Source: Claveliimonas bilis
GTDB taxonomy: Bacteria > Bacillota > Clostridia > Lachnospirales > Lachnospiraceae
Assembly: GCF_030296775.1 (NCBI RefSeq)
Contig: NZ_AP027742.1
Span: 372,001-436,000 of the forward strand
Length of the DNA stretch: 64,000 nucleotides
Reading direction: 5' to 3'
Part shown: one piece after another, positions 1 through 8,790 of the stretch
How positions within the stretch are numbered: position 1 is the first letter of the stretch
Layout: each line of letters starts with the position of its first letter
Notes under the pieces: generated by a model
The model's database searches: none
What the model saw: only the letters and a program-made list of their open reading frames with translations
Told to the model about the DNA's origin: nothing
Translations under genes and position numbers: made by a program

Positions 1-5
1 GCGGA

Positions 6-512
6 ATGTCTGTTTATATAAAAACAACAAAAGAAGATATCGATTATGAGGCGGTTGCCGCCCTCTTAAATTCCTTCGGAATGAGCGGGCGGAATGCGGA
101 TGAACAGGAGAAAATTTTCAAAAGCAGCTATGCGGTGTCATTTCTATATGACGGTGACAAACTGATCGGCTGTGCCCGCGCGCTGTCAGACGGCGTCTGT
201 GAAGCAGCTCTTTACAATATTGCCCTTGCCAGAGAGTATCACGGCCGGAAATTAGGCCGCATGTTGATAGAATCTATCTTAGAGCAGGTCAGGGGATGCA
301 ACATTATCTTATATACCCATCCCAGGACAGTGGCTATGTATGAAAAATTCGGATTCCGTCGGCAGAAAACAGGGATGGCCATCTATCAGGGGAATGCGGA
401 TGATCTGAAACGTATGGAAAAGACTGGATTTCTTTTGCCGGAAGGGTATCGTTTTTCGGATAATGAATTAGGAAGGCCAGTAGGAGGAAATGATGAAAAA
501 ACTGAAATTTAG
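6..512 (+). CDS. GNAT family N-acetyltransferase
   Basis: A 168-residue protein with the GNAT fold: a central strand followed by a YHGRKLGRMLIE stretch (about residues 78-90) that matches the acetyl-CoA pyrophosphate-binding motif A, and a C-terminal VAMYEKFGFRR motif typical of the family. It presumably transfers an acetyl group from acetyl-CoA to an amine; the substrate is not readable. The 3' end overlaps brnQ by 23 bases, so the two genes are probably co-transcribed. The start sits five bases from the window edge, so the ribosome binding site is not visible and an upstream start cannot be excluded. Confidence 0.8.
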   Translation: MSVYIKTTKEDIDYEAVAALLNSFGMSGRNADEQEKIFKSSYAVSFLYDGDKLIGCARALSDGVCEAALYNIALAREYHGRKLGRMLIESILEQVRGCNIILYTHPRTVAMYEKFGFRRQKTGMAIYQGNADDLKRMEKTGFLLPEGYRFSDNELGRPVGGNDEKTEI

Positions 513-1845
513 AGAAACTGTTTTTGTAGCCAGCATGTTATTTGGCATGTTTTTTGGAGCAGGAAATCTGATCTTCCCCGTATCTATGGGGCAGATGGCG
601 GGGAGACATGTGTGGCAGGCGGCAGCAGGCTTCCTTATTACGGGAGTGGGGCTGCCGCTTCTCGGCGTGGCGGCGCTTGGGATCAGCCGCAAAAGCGGAC
701 TTTTGGGACTTGGAACCCAGGTGGGCAGGAAATATGGGATTTTGTTTACCTGTGCCCTTTACCTGACGATCGGTCCTTTTTTTGCCATACCAAGATGCGC
801 TACGGTATCTTATACAGTAGGAATAGAGGGACTGATCTCCGGAGAGGGAGGCAAGCTGTTTTTAGCCGTGTTTTCCCTTGCCTTTTTTGCAGTGGTATTG
901 TTTTTCTCTCTGCGGCCGGGCGAGATCATGACATGGATCGGAAAAGTGATGAATCCTTTGTTCCTCGCTTTTCTTGCTGTCCTTGTCATAAGGGCGCTCA
1001 GCAGCCCTCTGGGAAAAGTAGGTGAGATAGAACCTACAGGCGCTTATGCGGAAGGGGCGTTTTTTACAGGTCTTCTGGAAGGATATAATACAATGGATGC
1101 CCTGGCAGGGCTGGCTTTTGGTATCGTGGTGGTTGATGTGATCAGAAGGCTTGGCGTAAAGGAACCGGAAGAAGTGGCGGGAAGTACTGTCCGCGCCGGA
1201 TTGTTCAGCGCTATTTTGATGGCAGTCATCTATCTGCTGGTGGCTGTGATGGGCGCCCAGAGTGCAGGCGGCCTGGAAGTGAGCAGTAACGGGGGAGAAG
1301 CATTGTCGCAGATTGCAGAATATTATTTCGGAAGAGCCGGAGCGTTGATTCTGGCTGTCATCGTGACAATGGCCTGCCTGAAAACGGCAATAGGACTCAT
1401 CACAAGCTGCGGAGAAGCATTTGTGCAGATTTTTCCGAAGGGACCTTCCTATCATAAGTGGGCAGTTATGTTCTGCATTCTTTCGTTTTTGATCGCAAAT
1501 CTGGGATTGGATGCGATCATTGCATATTCCCAGCCGGTGCTTATGTTTCTTTACCCTCTTGCAGTTGTGCTGATTATTTTGACGCTGTTTGGAAAATATT
1601 TCGCAAATGACAGGACGGTATTCCAGTGGGGCATTGGTTTTACGGCAGTATCAGCGCTGGCGGACGGACTTCGAGCATTGCCGGAAGGCACCAGAGCTTT
1701 ACTGCACATAGATGTAGTGACAGATCTGGCAGGGAGAATACTGCCCCTGTCTGACAAGGGATTCGGCTGGCTGTGTCCGGCTGTTGCAGGAATTGTGATC
1801 GGAGTGATCAGATACCGCATGAAAAGGAAGAGGGAGACAGAATAA
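490..1845 (+). CDS. brnQ: branched-chain amino acid transport system II carrier protein (BrnQ)
   Basis: A 451-residue polytopic membrane protein whose N-terminus carries the BrnQ/LIVCS signature (GMFFGAGNLIFP near residues 19-30) and which alternates about 12 hydrophobic segments. The family imports leucine, isoleucine and valine with a cation. The start is preceded by AGGAGG at a good distance; a second ATG follows directly, so one of two adjacent starts is used. It lies between two GNAT genes, overlapping the first and abutting the next (stop TAA directly followed by ATG), which suggests a three-gene transcript. Length is normal for the family. Confidence 0.92.
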   Translation: MMKKLKFRETVFVASMLFGMFFGAGNLIFPVSMGQMAGRHVWQAAAGFLITGVGLPLLGVAALGISRKSGLLGLGTQVGRKYGILFTCALYLTIGPFFAIPRCATVSYTVGIEGLISGEGGKLFLAVFSLAFFAVVLFFSLRPGEIMTWIGKVMNPLFLAFLAVLVIRALSSPLGKVGEIEPTGAYAEGAFFTGLLEGYNTMDALAGLAFGIVVVDVIRRLGVKEPEEVAGSTVRAGLFSAILMAVIYLLVAVMGAQSAGGLEVSSNGGEALSQIAEYYFGRAGALILAVIVTMACLKTAIGLITSCGEAFVQIFPKGPSYHKWAVMFCILSFLIANLGLDAIIAYSQPVLMFLYPLAVVLIILTLFGKYFANDRTVFQWGIGFTAVSALADGLRALPEGTRALLHIDVVTDLAGRILPLSDKGFGWLCPAVAGIVIGVIRYRMKRKRETE

Positions 1846-2358
1846 ATGAACGATATCTGTATGAGATTTGAATTTAGAGAGATCCGGCAGGACGAAGCAG
1901 AGTATGCCGCGCAGATAGAAGAGATCTGCTTTCCGCCTAACGAGGCGTGTTCCAGGAAAATGATGCTTGAGAGGGTTAAGACGGCGCCGGAATTGTTTCT
2001 GGTAGCAGTAGAGAAGCACACAGGGGAAATCGCCGGATTTTTAAATGGCCTCTCTACGGATGAGGAGAAATTCCGGGACGAATTTTTTACGGACGCCGGT
2101 CTTTATGATCCGAAAGGGAAAAATGTGCTGCTGCTGGGGCTTGATGTCCTTCCAGGGTACCGGAGGCAAGGACTTGCAAGAGAGATTGTGAGCCAGTATA
2201 TCTGCCGGGAGAAGGCCAGAGGAAGAGAGAAGCTTTTGCTCACCTGCCTTGAGGCTAAGGTGGAAATGTATAAAAAATTCGGGTTTCATGATGAAGGGAT
2301 TTCTGATTCCTCCTGGGGAGGAGAACAGTGGCATGAAATGACCTGTTCTCTGCAGTAA
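1846..2358 (+). CDS. GNAT family N-acetyltransferase
   Basis: A 170-residue acetyltransferase. The segment GLDVLPGYRRQGLAREIV (about residues 98-115) is a textbook GNAT motif A (R/QxxGxG/A-like) for acetyl-CoA, and VEMYKKFGFHDEG is the C-terminal motif B region. Its ATG directly follows the brnQ stop codon, implying translational coupling; a second in-frame ATG lies five codons on. Substrate unknown; it is not closely similar to the GNAT upstream of brnQ. Confidence 0.85.
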   Translation: MNDICMRFEFREIRQDEAEYAAQIEEICFPPNEACSRKMMLERVKTAPELFLVAVEKHTGEIAGFLNGLSTDEEKFRDEFFTDAGLYDPKGKNVLLLGLDVLPGYRRQGLAREIVSQYICREKARGREKLLLTCLEAKVEMYKKFGFHDEGISDSSWGGEQWHEMTCSLQ

Positions 2359-2405
2359 GGGCAGTATCCCAAGGCACAGGAGAGTGGTTGAATGGCGGAA
2401 GTGTA

Positions 2406-2434
2406 TTGACTCTTGAATGGTATGGATTTATAAT
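2406..2434 (+). promoter_or_regulatory. sigma-A type promoter of the mannitol-dehydrogenase-family gene
   Basis: TTGACT (2406-2411), a 17-base spacer and a perfect TATAAT (2429-2434). It lies about 50 bases ahead of the chosen start at 2483, which argues against the longer reading frame that would begin inside the promoter at 2417. Confidence 0.8.
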
Positions 2435-2482
2435 ACCATTAAGAAACGGTATGATAGACAAAAGGAAGAAGGAGAAGAGGCT

Positions 2483-4093
2483 ATGAAATTGACATTGGAA
2501 GGGTTAAAAGACCGTCAGTCGTGGGAGAAGGCAGGAATTACCTTGCCGTCCTATGACGCTGCAGCAGTTGCCGAGGCGACCAGACGAGATCCGGTATGGG
2601 TACATATGGGAATCGGAAATATTTTCCGTATTTTTATCGGAGGAATTGCAGACCAACTGCTTGAGGAAGGCCTGATGGACCGGGGGATCACATGCGTTGA
2701 AACATTTGACTATGATGTGGTGGATAAGATTTACGATCTGTTTGACAATCTGGCTTTGAGTGTGACGCTTCACGGCGATGGAACAACAGACCGCAAAGTG
2801 CTGGGTTCTCTCACAGAAGCCATCAAAGCACAGTCTTCTGATGAGAAACAATGGGAGAGAATGAAAGAAATTTTCCAAAATCCCGGACTTCAGCTTGTGT
2901 CTTTTACCATTACGGAAAAAGGATATGCGCTGAGAAATGCAGAGGGAGCTTATTTTAGTTTTGTAGAATCGGACATTGAGAACGGACCGGACAAGGCGGT
3001 GAGCGCTATGGCAGTTGTAACAGCGATGCTTCTGGAACGATATAAAAGTGGAAAAGCACCTCTGGCCCTTGTTTCCATGGATAACTGCTCCAAGAATGGA
3101 TCCCGGCTTCGCGGCTCTGTTCTGGAAATGGCGGAAGAATGGAAAAAGAGAGGATTTGTAGAGGAAGATTTTATTGCATATGTCAGTGATGAAACAAAAG
3201 TCTCCTTCCCGTGGACGATGATCGATAAGATTACGCCGCGCCCCAGCGAAAAAATTGCAGAGGAGCTGGAGGAGGCCGGTGTGGAAAACATGCAGCCGGT
3301 CATCACATCGAAAAAGACCTATATTGCTCCGTTCATTAATGCAGAAGGACCGCAGTACCTTGTTGTGGAGGACAGCTTTCCTAACGGACGTCCGGCGCTG
3401 GAGAAGGCCGGAGTATATGTGACAGACCGCGATACAGTGAATAAATCGGAACGAATGAAAGTAACAGTGTGTCTGAATCCGATCCATACGGCGCTTGGAC
3501 CATACGGATGCATGCTGGGATATGAACTCTTTGCCGATGAAATGAAAGATCCGGATATGCTGGAGCTGGCAAGACAGGTGGGCTATGTAGAGGGGATGGC
3601 AGTTGTTCCTGATCCTGTGATCCTGTCTCCGAAAGCTTTCCTTGATGAATTGATGGAAGAAAGATTCCCCAATCCGTATCTGGGAGATACCACGCAGAGA
3701 CTGGCGGTAGATGTTTCACAGGGGATCGGTATCCGTTTCGGTGAAACGATCAAATCTTATATGGAGAAGTACGGGGATGCGAAAATGCTGAAAGCCATTC
3801 CGGTAGCCATTGCCGGATGGGTGAGATATCTGCTGGCTCTGGACGACGAAGGCAAATCGATCGAGCTGGCTCCGGATCCGATGGTACCGGAACTTAGAGA
3901 GCAGATGTCCACCATCGTATATGGTGAGCCGGAAAGCCTGAAAGATCAGCTGAAAGGAATCTTATCCAATGAAGTGATCTTCGGCGTGAATCTGTATGAG
4001 GCGGGAATCGGCGAGAAGATCGAGCAGATCATCCGGGAGGAGATCGCCGGACCGGGATCCATCAGAAAAACGGTGCAGAAATATTTGGCGTAA
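2483..4093 (+). CDS. mannitol dehydrogenase family oxidoreductase (fructuronate/tagaturonate reductase-like)
   Basis: A 536-residue NAD(P)-dependent polyol/uronate dehydrogenase of the long-chain mannitol dehydrogenase family. Visible family features are the N-terminal WVHMGIGNIFRIF dinucleotide-binding region (about residue 40), a FVESD..NGP segment, and the K-x5-N-x2-H catalytic arrangement in KVTVCLNPIHTALGPYG. Members interconvert mannitol/fructose or mannonate/fructuronate; which applies cannot be decided here because no uxuA or kdgK lies nearby. The start at 2483 follows GGAAGAAGGAGAAGAGG and sits just downstream of a consensus promoter; the gene ends in its own terminator, so it is monocistronic. 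Confidence 0.85.
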   Translation: MKLTLEGLKDRQSWEKAGITLPSYDAAAVAEATRRDPVWVHMGIGNIFRIFIGGIADQLLEEGLMDRGITCVETFDYDVVDKIYDLFDNLALSVTLHGDGTTDRKVLGSLTEAIKAQSSDEKQWERMKEIFQNPGLQLVSFTITEKGYALRNAEGAYFSFVESDIENGPDKAVSAMAVVTAMLLERYKSGKAPLALVSMDNCSKNGSRLRGSVLEMAEEWKKRGFVEEDFIAYVSDETKVSFPWTMIDKITPRPSEKIAEELEEAGVENMQPVITSKKTYIAPFINAEGPQYLVVEDSFPNGRPALEKAGVYVTDRDTVNKSERMKVTVCLNPIHTALGPYGCMLGYELFADEMKDPDMLELARQVGYVEGMAVVPDPVILSPKAFLDELMEERFPNPYLGDTTQRLAVDVSQGIGIRFGETIKSYMEKYGDAKMLKAIPVAIAGWVRYLLALDDEGKSIELAPDPMVPELREQMSTIVYGEPESLKDQLKGILSNEVIFGVNLYEAGIGEKIEQIIREEIAGPGSIRKTVQKYLA

Positions 4094-4105
4094 CTTAAAC
4101 CGGGC

Positions 4106-4138
4106 ACGGGGGTTTTTGAAAAACCCCCGTTTTCTTTT
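4106..4138 (+). terminator. intrinsic terminator after the mannitol-dehydrogenase-family gene
   Basis: ACGGGGGTTTTT, a GAA loop and AAAAACCCCCGT followed by TTTTCTTTT. Confidence 0.9.
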
Positions 4139-4165
4139 GACAGCTTCCCGGTTATCAGGTATAGT
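4137..4165 (+). promoter_or_regulatory. promoter of the surface protease operon
   Basis: TTGACA (4137-4142), 17-base spacer, TATAGT (4160-4165). It begins in the U-tract of the preceding terminator and lies about 50 bases upstream of the protease start. Confidence 0.8.
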
Positions 4166-4217
4166 GAAATTATATACAATTCAGGGGTAAATTGAAAAAT
4201 AAGTGAGGAAAGGTGAA

Positions 4218-6356
4218 ATGAAAAAGAAAAAAATATTCCGGGCACTGCCACTAATGATGGCAGGGATATTGTGTGCGTCAACCGCGTTACCGGTCTCAGC
4301 GGATGAAGGAGAGGACGCCGTCAGACTTTTTAGGGAGGACAATGATTTCGGACGGGCGCCTCTAAGTGAAGAGCAGGAAAGGATGTTTCAATATCCGGAG
4401 CTTCCGGCAGTGAGTACGAATGCGCTCTTTCCGGAGAAATTTGATCTTCGGGAAGAGGGGGATGTTACGCCGGTCAGGGATCAGGGAATCTGGAATACCT
4501 GCTGGACATTCGGCATCCTGTCGGCAGCGGAGGGAAATCTTCTCCGGGAATATGATATAGAAACGGATCTGTCCGAGCATCATCTGGCATGGTTCACCTG
4601 GCAGCCGGAAACTTCCGGTTCCCAGGCGGGTGAGGGCATCAGCGTGACAGGTCATCCTCTGATGTACGGAGGGCATATGTATTATTCGACAGCAACGCTG
4701 TCTGCATGGAAAGGAGCGGCGCTGGAGGAAGATATCCCCTATACGGACAGTGATGGAGAAGCCTATAATCCTGATGGGGATTGGTCTGTGGATGAGAGCA
4801 GGCGGTATGATTCGTCTTATCAGTTGAGAAATATAAATTTCCTTCCGAATCCGACGGTGATAACAGACACCGGGGAATATCTCTACCGCCCGCAGGCGAC
4901 AGAGATCATAAAAAGCGCTTTGATGGAGACCGGAGTATTGGATGCAGGATACTATATGGACGGAAGCCGTCCTGAATATGCAACGGAAGATTATTTTAAT
5001 TATGATACGGGAGCGCAATACGCAGATCAGCATAAAGAAGCAAATCATGAGGTCAGCATTGTAGGATGGGATGATACGTATCCGGCTGAGAATTTCAAGA
5101 TCCGGCCGGAAGGCGACGGCGCCTGGATCGTAAAAAATTCCTGGGGAACCGGGTGGGGAAGCGGAGTTGGCGGCAATTGGGGCGGAGAGGGCTATTTTTA
5201 TATGTCCTATTATGACAGAAGCCTCTGTGATGTCAATCAGGTCAGTGTTGTGCCGGAAGAGCAGGGGAATGATCATAATTATCAGTATGATTACCTGGGG
5301 ACTGCCAGTTGGTGGAATTTTTATAACGACGACGGTTCCCTGCGCCGGGAGGCAAATATATTTGAGGTGCAGGGCAATGAACAGATAAGCGCTGTTTCAG
5401 CGGCAACAAATGAGGCGAATATGACGGTGACAGTGGATATCTATAAGCTGGGACCGGAGGCGGACAGTCCGGAAGACGGACAGAAGGCTGCCAGCCAGGA
5501 AGTGTTTTTCCCGTATACAGGCTATCATGTGATCGAACTGGAAGAACCGGTAATGTTAAGGGCCGGAGAGAAATTTGCAGTTGTTCTGACAAAAACAGGT
5601 ACAGATGGACTTACGTGGACAAGTGTGGAAGCTGGATATGAATATAGTGTAGCAGGCATGACGTACACGTCAAAGATAAATGAAGGTGAAAGTTATATTT
5701 TCTTAAATGGGAAATGGGAGGATATGATCACGGCCAAAGAGTCCATGGAAAAAGAAATGGAGGAATCTTTTGGGCGGCAAGTAGAGGTGGGAAATGTTCT
5801 GATCAAGGCATTTACGGATGAAATCCCGGCAGCGGAACTGACTTCCTTAAAGATAGAAGGATTTGATGCCAACGGACAGCCGGCAGGCGAAGGATTGGAA
5901 GTGGGTCCGTCGGAAACACAGATTACCATTCCGGCGGACATGGAGTATGTTTCTTTTGAGGCGGCTGTGCAGCCGGATGGCGGAACAGCGGAAATAAAAG
6001 TGGGCGACAGAGTGATACAGCCCGGAGAAAAAATTTCCCGGATGGAACTGAAAGGGGCAGAAATAACAGTTACCACTGCAGTTCCGGGAGGGATCGGAAA
6101 CACTTATACTTTTACAGTTGACGTATCCGATACAGCTCCGTCCGGAGGAAACGGGGAAGATGGAAAGGACGATGGACAGGCTTCCGGCAGCCCCAATGGA
6201 GAGAATACGCCGGTTCAAAATACAAACACAGTGCAGCATGTAAAGACTGCGCCAAAGACAGGAGACAGTCAGGGAATGATGACTGCGGTATATGCAGCAG
6301 CGCTGCTCAGCAGCGCCTTTGCTGCAGCGGCAGCAATACGCAGAAAAAGGAGATAG
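4218..6356 (+). CDS. cell-surface papain-like (C1A) cysteine protease with lectin-like region
   Basis: About 712 residues. A basic N-terminus and hydrophobic stretch ending VSADE form a signal peptide. The peptidase C1A triad is visible: Cys95 in QGIWNTCWTF, His277 in NHEVSIVGWDD and Asn307 in WIVKNSWGTGWG. A beta-rich region follows (about residues 350-500), resembling the lectin-like domain often fused to clostridial C1A proteases, then a Ser/Gly/Asn-rich linker. The tail has APKTGD, about 20 hydrophobic residues and RRKRR, a degenerate LPXTG-type sorting signal. The ATG at 4218 has GGAAAGG upstream; a GTG five codons earlier is less likely. The next gene begins two bases after its stop. 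Confidence 0.87.
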   Translation: MKKKKIFRALPLMMAGILCASTALPVSADEGEDAVRLFREDNDFGRAPLSEEQERMFQYPELPAVSTNALFPEKFDLREEGDVTPVRDQGIWNTCWTFGILSAAEGNLLREYDIETDLSEHHLAWFTWQPETSGSQAGEGISVTGHPLMYGGHMYYSTATLSAWKGAALEEDIPYTDSDGEAYNPDGDWSVDESRRYDSSYQLRNINFLPNPTVITDTGEYLYRPQATEIIKSALMETGVLDAGYYMDGSRPEYATEDYFNYDTGAQYADQHKEANHEVSIVGWDDTYPAENFKIRPEGDGAWIVKNSWGTGWGSGVGGNWGGEGYFYMSYYDRSLCDVNQVSVVPEEQGNDHNYQYDYLGTASWWNFYNDDGSLRREANIFEVQGNEQISAVSAATNEANMTVTVDIYKLGPEADSPEDGQKAASQEVFFPYTGYHVIELEEPVMLRAGEKFAVVLTKTGTDGLTWTSVEAGYEYSVAGMTYTSKINEGESYIFLNGKWEDMITAKESMEKEMEESFGRQVEVGNVLIKAFTDEIPAAELTSLKIEGFDANGQPAGEGLEVGPSETQITIPADMEYVSFEAAVQPDGGTAEIKVGDRVIQPGEKISRMELKGAEITVTTAVPGGIGNTYTFTVDVSDTAPSGGNGEDGKDDGQASGSPNGENTPVQNTNTVQHVKTAPKTGDSQGMMTAVYAAALLSSAFAAAAAIRRKRR

Positions 6357-6358
6357 CA

Positions 6359-7987
6359 ATGAAACGGTTATTGATTTTGGGAGCCGGCGGTTTCGGCCAT
6401 ATGATACAGGAAACAGCTCTTATGCTGGGGTATGAAGAGGCGGTATTTTTAGACGACGCCGTAAGAGATAAGGATGTTGTGGGGAAATGCTGCGATTACG
6501 AGAGCTTTCTGGGGAAATACGACATGGCGGTAGCGGCTCTTGGAGATAACAATATGCGTCTTTACTGGACAGAAAAGCTGATGGAGGCCGGATATGAAGT
6601 TCCGGCTGTGATCCATCCGTCTGCCGTAGTAAGCCCCAGCGCCGTGATCGGAAAAGGAAGCTTTATTATGCAGAGAGCCGTTGTGAATACCCATACCGTG
6701 ATCGAGCACGGCGTGCTGGTAAACAGCGGAGCTGTGATCGATCATGATTCCTATGTGGGATGCGGGGCGCACATCGGCCTTGGCAGCGTGGTAAAGGCAA
6801 ACTGTACGATCGGTTCCAGAGAGAAGGTGGAAGCCGGGGAAGTGATCTTTTCTACAAGAAGAAAGATTGACGGCGTAGATGACCGGAATCTGGAGGATGC
6901 AGTCTATGCCTTTGGTTTCGGAAACAGATGCAGCTACGTAAAACCGTTTGGCGCCGGGCATATCAATGAGACATATGCAGTATATATGCCGGGGGAAGAT
7001 GGAGATGAGCTTTCCTATGTCCTTCAAAGGATCAACAGCAATGTATTCAAGGATCCTCAGGGCGTGATGGAAAATATTTTCGGCGTGACAGAATATTTGA
7101 GAAATGTGATACGCCAGGAGGGAGGAGATCCGGACCGGGAAACTTTATCCTACATTAAGACAAAAAGCGGATGCAATTATTTTGAGGACAGTACAGGACA
7201 GCCATGGCGGTGCTATAACTTCATCCCGGATTCCGAATGCTATCAGCTGGTGGAGGAACCGGAGCAGTTCTATCAGTCCGGCAGCAGCTTCGGACATTTT
7301 CTGAAACAGCTTGGAAATTACCCTGCCGACCGGTTGAATGAGACGATCCCGGATTTCCACAATACAGTGAAACGGTTCCGGGCTTTTGAGACAGCTCTTC
7401 AAAGAGATCTGAAAGACAGAGCGGCTTCCTGCCGGCCGGAGATCCGGTTTATTTTGGAAAGGGAGAAGGACTGTGAGGTTCTGGTAAAGAAACAGGAAGA
7501 AGGCGTTCTTCCGCTTCGTGTGACCCACAATGACACAAAGCTTAACAATATTTTGTTTGACAGCAAGACAGGAAGGGGATTGTGTATTATCGATCTTGAT
7601 ACCATCATGCCGGGACTTGCGGCAAATGATTTCGGGGATTCCATCCGCTTTGGGGCAGCCACGGCAGAAGAAGATGAGAAGAACCTGGATCTGGTACATT
7701 TTGACCTGGAGCTTTACGAACTGTATGTCAAAGGGTATCTGAAAGAGACAAGAGATGTTCTTACAGAGGAGGAGATCAGAAGCCTTCCCTGGGGGGCAAG
7801 ATTGATGACATTGGAATGCGGCATCCGTTTTCTGACTGATTACCTGCAGGGAGATACTTATTTTAAAACCGATTACCCGGAACATAATCTGGTGAGGGCA
7901 AGAACACAGTTCCGGCTGGTAGATGAAATGGAACAGCACTTTGACGAGATGGAAAAGATCATACAAAAATATGCAGCAGGAGAGTAA
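6359..7987 (+). CDS. fusion of NeuD/PglD-like acyltransferase and NahK-like sugar kinase
   Basis: A 542-residue two-domain protein. Residues 1-165 look like the NeuD/PglD family: a Rossmann-like start (LLILGAGGFGHM) followed by left-handed beta-helix hexapeptides from about residue 85 (IHPSAVVSPSAVIGKGSF). Residues about 185-535 look like an aminoglycoside-phosphotransferase-fold kinase close to N-acetylhexosamine 1-kinase: Brenner motif HNDTKLNNILF (390-400) and the metal-binding IDLDTIMPG (411-419). The hexapeptide region is shorter than in stand-alone NeuD and the His of the acyltransferase site is not certain. It would combine sugar acylation with sugar phosphorylation, in line with the downstream Maa-type gene. 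RBS AGGAG; two bases after the protease stop. Confidence 0.75.
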   Translation: MKRLLILGAGGFGHMIQETALMLGYEEAVFLDDAVRDKDVVGKCCDYESFLGKYDMAVAALGDNNMRLYWTEKLMEAGYEVPAVIHPSAVVSPSAVIGKGSFIMQRAVVNTHTVIEHGVLVNSGAVIDHDSYVGCGAHIGLGSVVKANCTIGSREKVEAGEVIFSTRRKIDGVDDRNLEDAVYAFGFGNRCSYVKPFGAGHINETYAVYMPGEDGDELSYVLQRINSNVFKDPQGVMENIFGVTEYLRNVIRQEGGDPDRETLSYIKTKSGCNYFEDSTGQPWRCYNFIPDSECYQLVEEPEQFYQSGSSFGHFLKQLGNYPADRLNETIPDFHNTVKRFRAFETALQRDLKDRAASCRPEIRFILEREKDCEVLVKKQEEGVLPLRVTHNDTKLNNILFDSKTGRGLCIIDLDTIMPGLAANDFGDSIRFGAATAEEDEKNLDLVHFDLELYELYVKGYLKETRDVLTEEEIRSLPWGARLMTLECGIRFLTDYLQGDTYFKTDYPEHNLVRARTQFRLVDEMEQHFDEMEKIIQKYAAGE

Positions 7988-7989
7988 GA

Positions 7990-8646
7990 ATGAATCATAT
8001 AGAAAGAAGAAATGCACAGCTTCCTTATATTTCCGATGATTCAGTCATGGAGGAACAGAAAGTATGCAGAAGAATCCTTCAGAAACTGAATTTTGCAGAT
8101 CGGTCAGATTTTGATACGCTGGCAGAGATTGTAAAAGAGCTGCTGGGAAAATCCGAGAATGCGTTTATTAATCCGCCCTTTTACTGTGATTATGGGAAAA
8201 ACATAGAAGTAGGGAAAAATTTCTTTGCCAATTACAACTGTACCATCATTGATGTGGCAAAGGTGAAGATTGGAGATAACTGTCAGTTCGCACCTAATGT
8301 TTCCATATATACTGCAGGACATCCACTGCATCCCGTGGCGAGAAATTCCTTATATGAATATGGAATTGAGGTGACTGTGGGAGATAATGTGTGGATCGGC
8401 GGAAATACTGTGATCATGCCGGGAGTGCATATTGGGAGCAATACCGTGATCGGTGCGGGAAGCGTGGTGACGAAAGATATTCCCGACTGGGTCGTGGCGG
8501 CAGGAAATCCCTGCAGAGTCATACGGGAGATTACAGAAGAAGATTTTGAATATTATTACAAGGACAGAAAGTTTGATGAGGCGGCTATGGAAGAAATCCG
8601 CCGCTATCGGGAGGAGACAGAAGCCTGCCGTCACTATGAGAAATAG
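7990..8646 (+). CDS. maltose/galactoside O-acetyltransferase family protein (Maa/LacA-like)
   Basis: A 218-residue hexapeptide-repeat acetyltransferase. The N-terminal maltose acetyltransferase region is followed by NPPFYCDYGKNIEVG, the conserved IYTAGHPLHP segment containing the catalytic His, and VWIGGNTVIMPGVHIG beta-helix repeats ending VVAAGNPCRVIREI. It transfers acetyl from acetyl-CoA to a sugar hydroxyl. Its start lies two bases after the previous stop, so the protease, fusion kinase and acetyltransferase form one operon. The C-terminus is about 15-20 residues longer than classical Maa. Confidence 0.88.
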   Translation: MNHIERRNAQLPYISDDSVMEEQKVCRRILQKLNFADRSDFDTLAEIVKELLGKSENAFINPPFYCDYGKNIEVGKNFFANYNCTIIDVAKVKIGDNCQFAPNVSIYTAGHPLHPVARNSLYEYGIEVTVGDNVWIGGNTVIMPGVHIGSNTVIGAGSVVTKDIPDWVVAAGNPCRVIREITEEDFEYYYKDRKFDEAAMEEIRRYREETEACRHYEK

Positions 8647-8664
8647 TGGCGGCTTATTTTTTTT
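8627..8664 (+). terminator. intrinsic terminator overlapping the end of the acetyltransferase gene
   Basis: GCCGTCACTAT / ATAGTGGCGGC stem (one G-U pair) followed by TTATTTTTTTT. The left arm lies inside the last codons of the gene. Confidence 0.8.
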
Positions 8665-8688
8665 ACGGTGGTATTTCTGATTTTTTGC

Positions 8689-8717
8689 TTGACATCTGAA
8701 AATTGCGGGCGTATAAT
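8689..8717 (+). promoter_or_regulatory. promoter of the ABC importer operon
   Basis: Perfect TTGACA (8689-8694), 17-base spacer and perfect TATAAT (8712-8717). The roughly 70-base leader to the start at 8791 contains only a small AAAGTTTAAAACTTT hairpin; no T-box or known riboswitch was recognised. Confidence 0.88.
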
Positions 8718-8790
8718 TCAACACATAAAAGCTTCAACGCGGTAAAGTTTAAAACTTTGGTGCAAGAAAGCGAAAGGGAGGTAAGAGACT

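Noticed and set aside
2417..2482. Longer start for the mannitol-dehydrogenase-family gene
   Set aside because: The extra codons overlap a consensus -10 box (2429-2434); the ATG at 2483 has a good ribosome binding site and fits homologues.
8718..8790. T-box or riboswitch before the ABC importer
   Set aside because: The leader is only about 70 bases with one weak hairpin; no specifier or antiterminator pattern was found.
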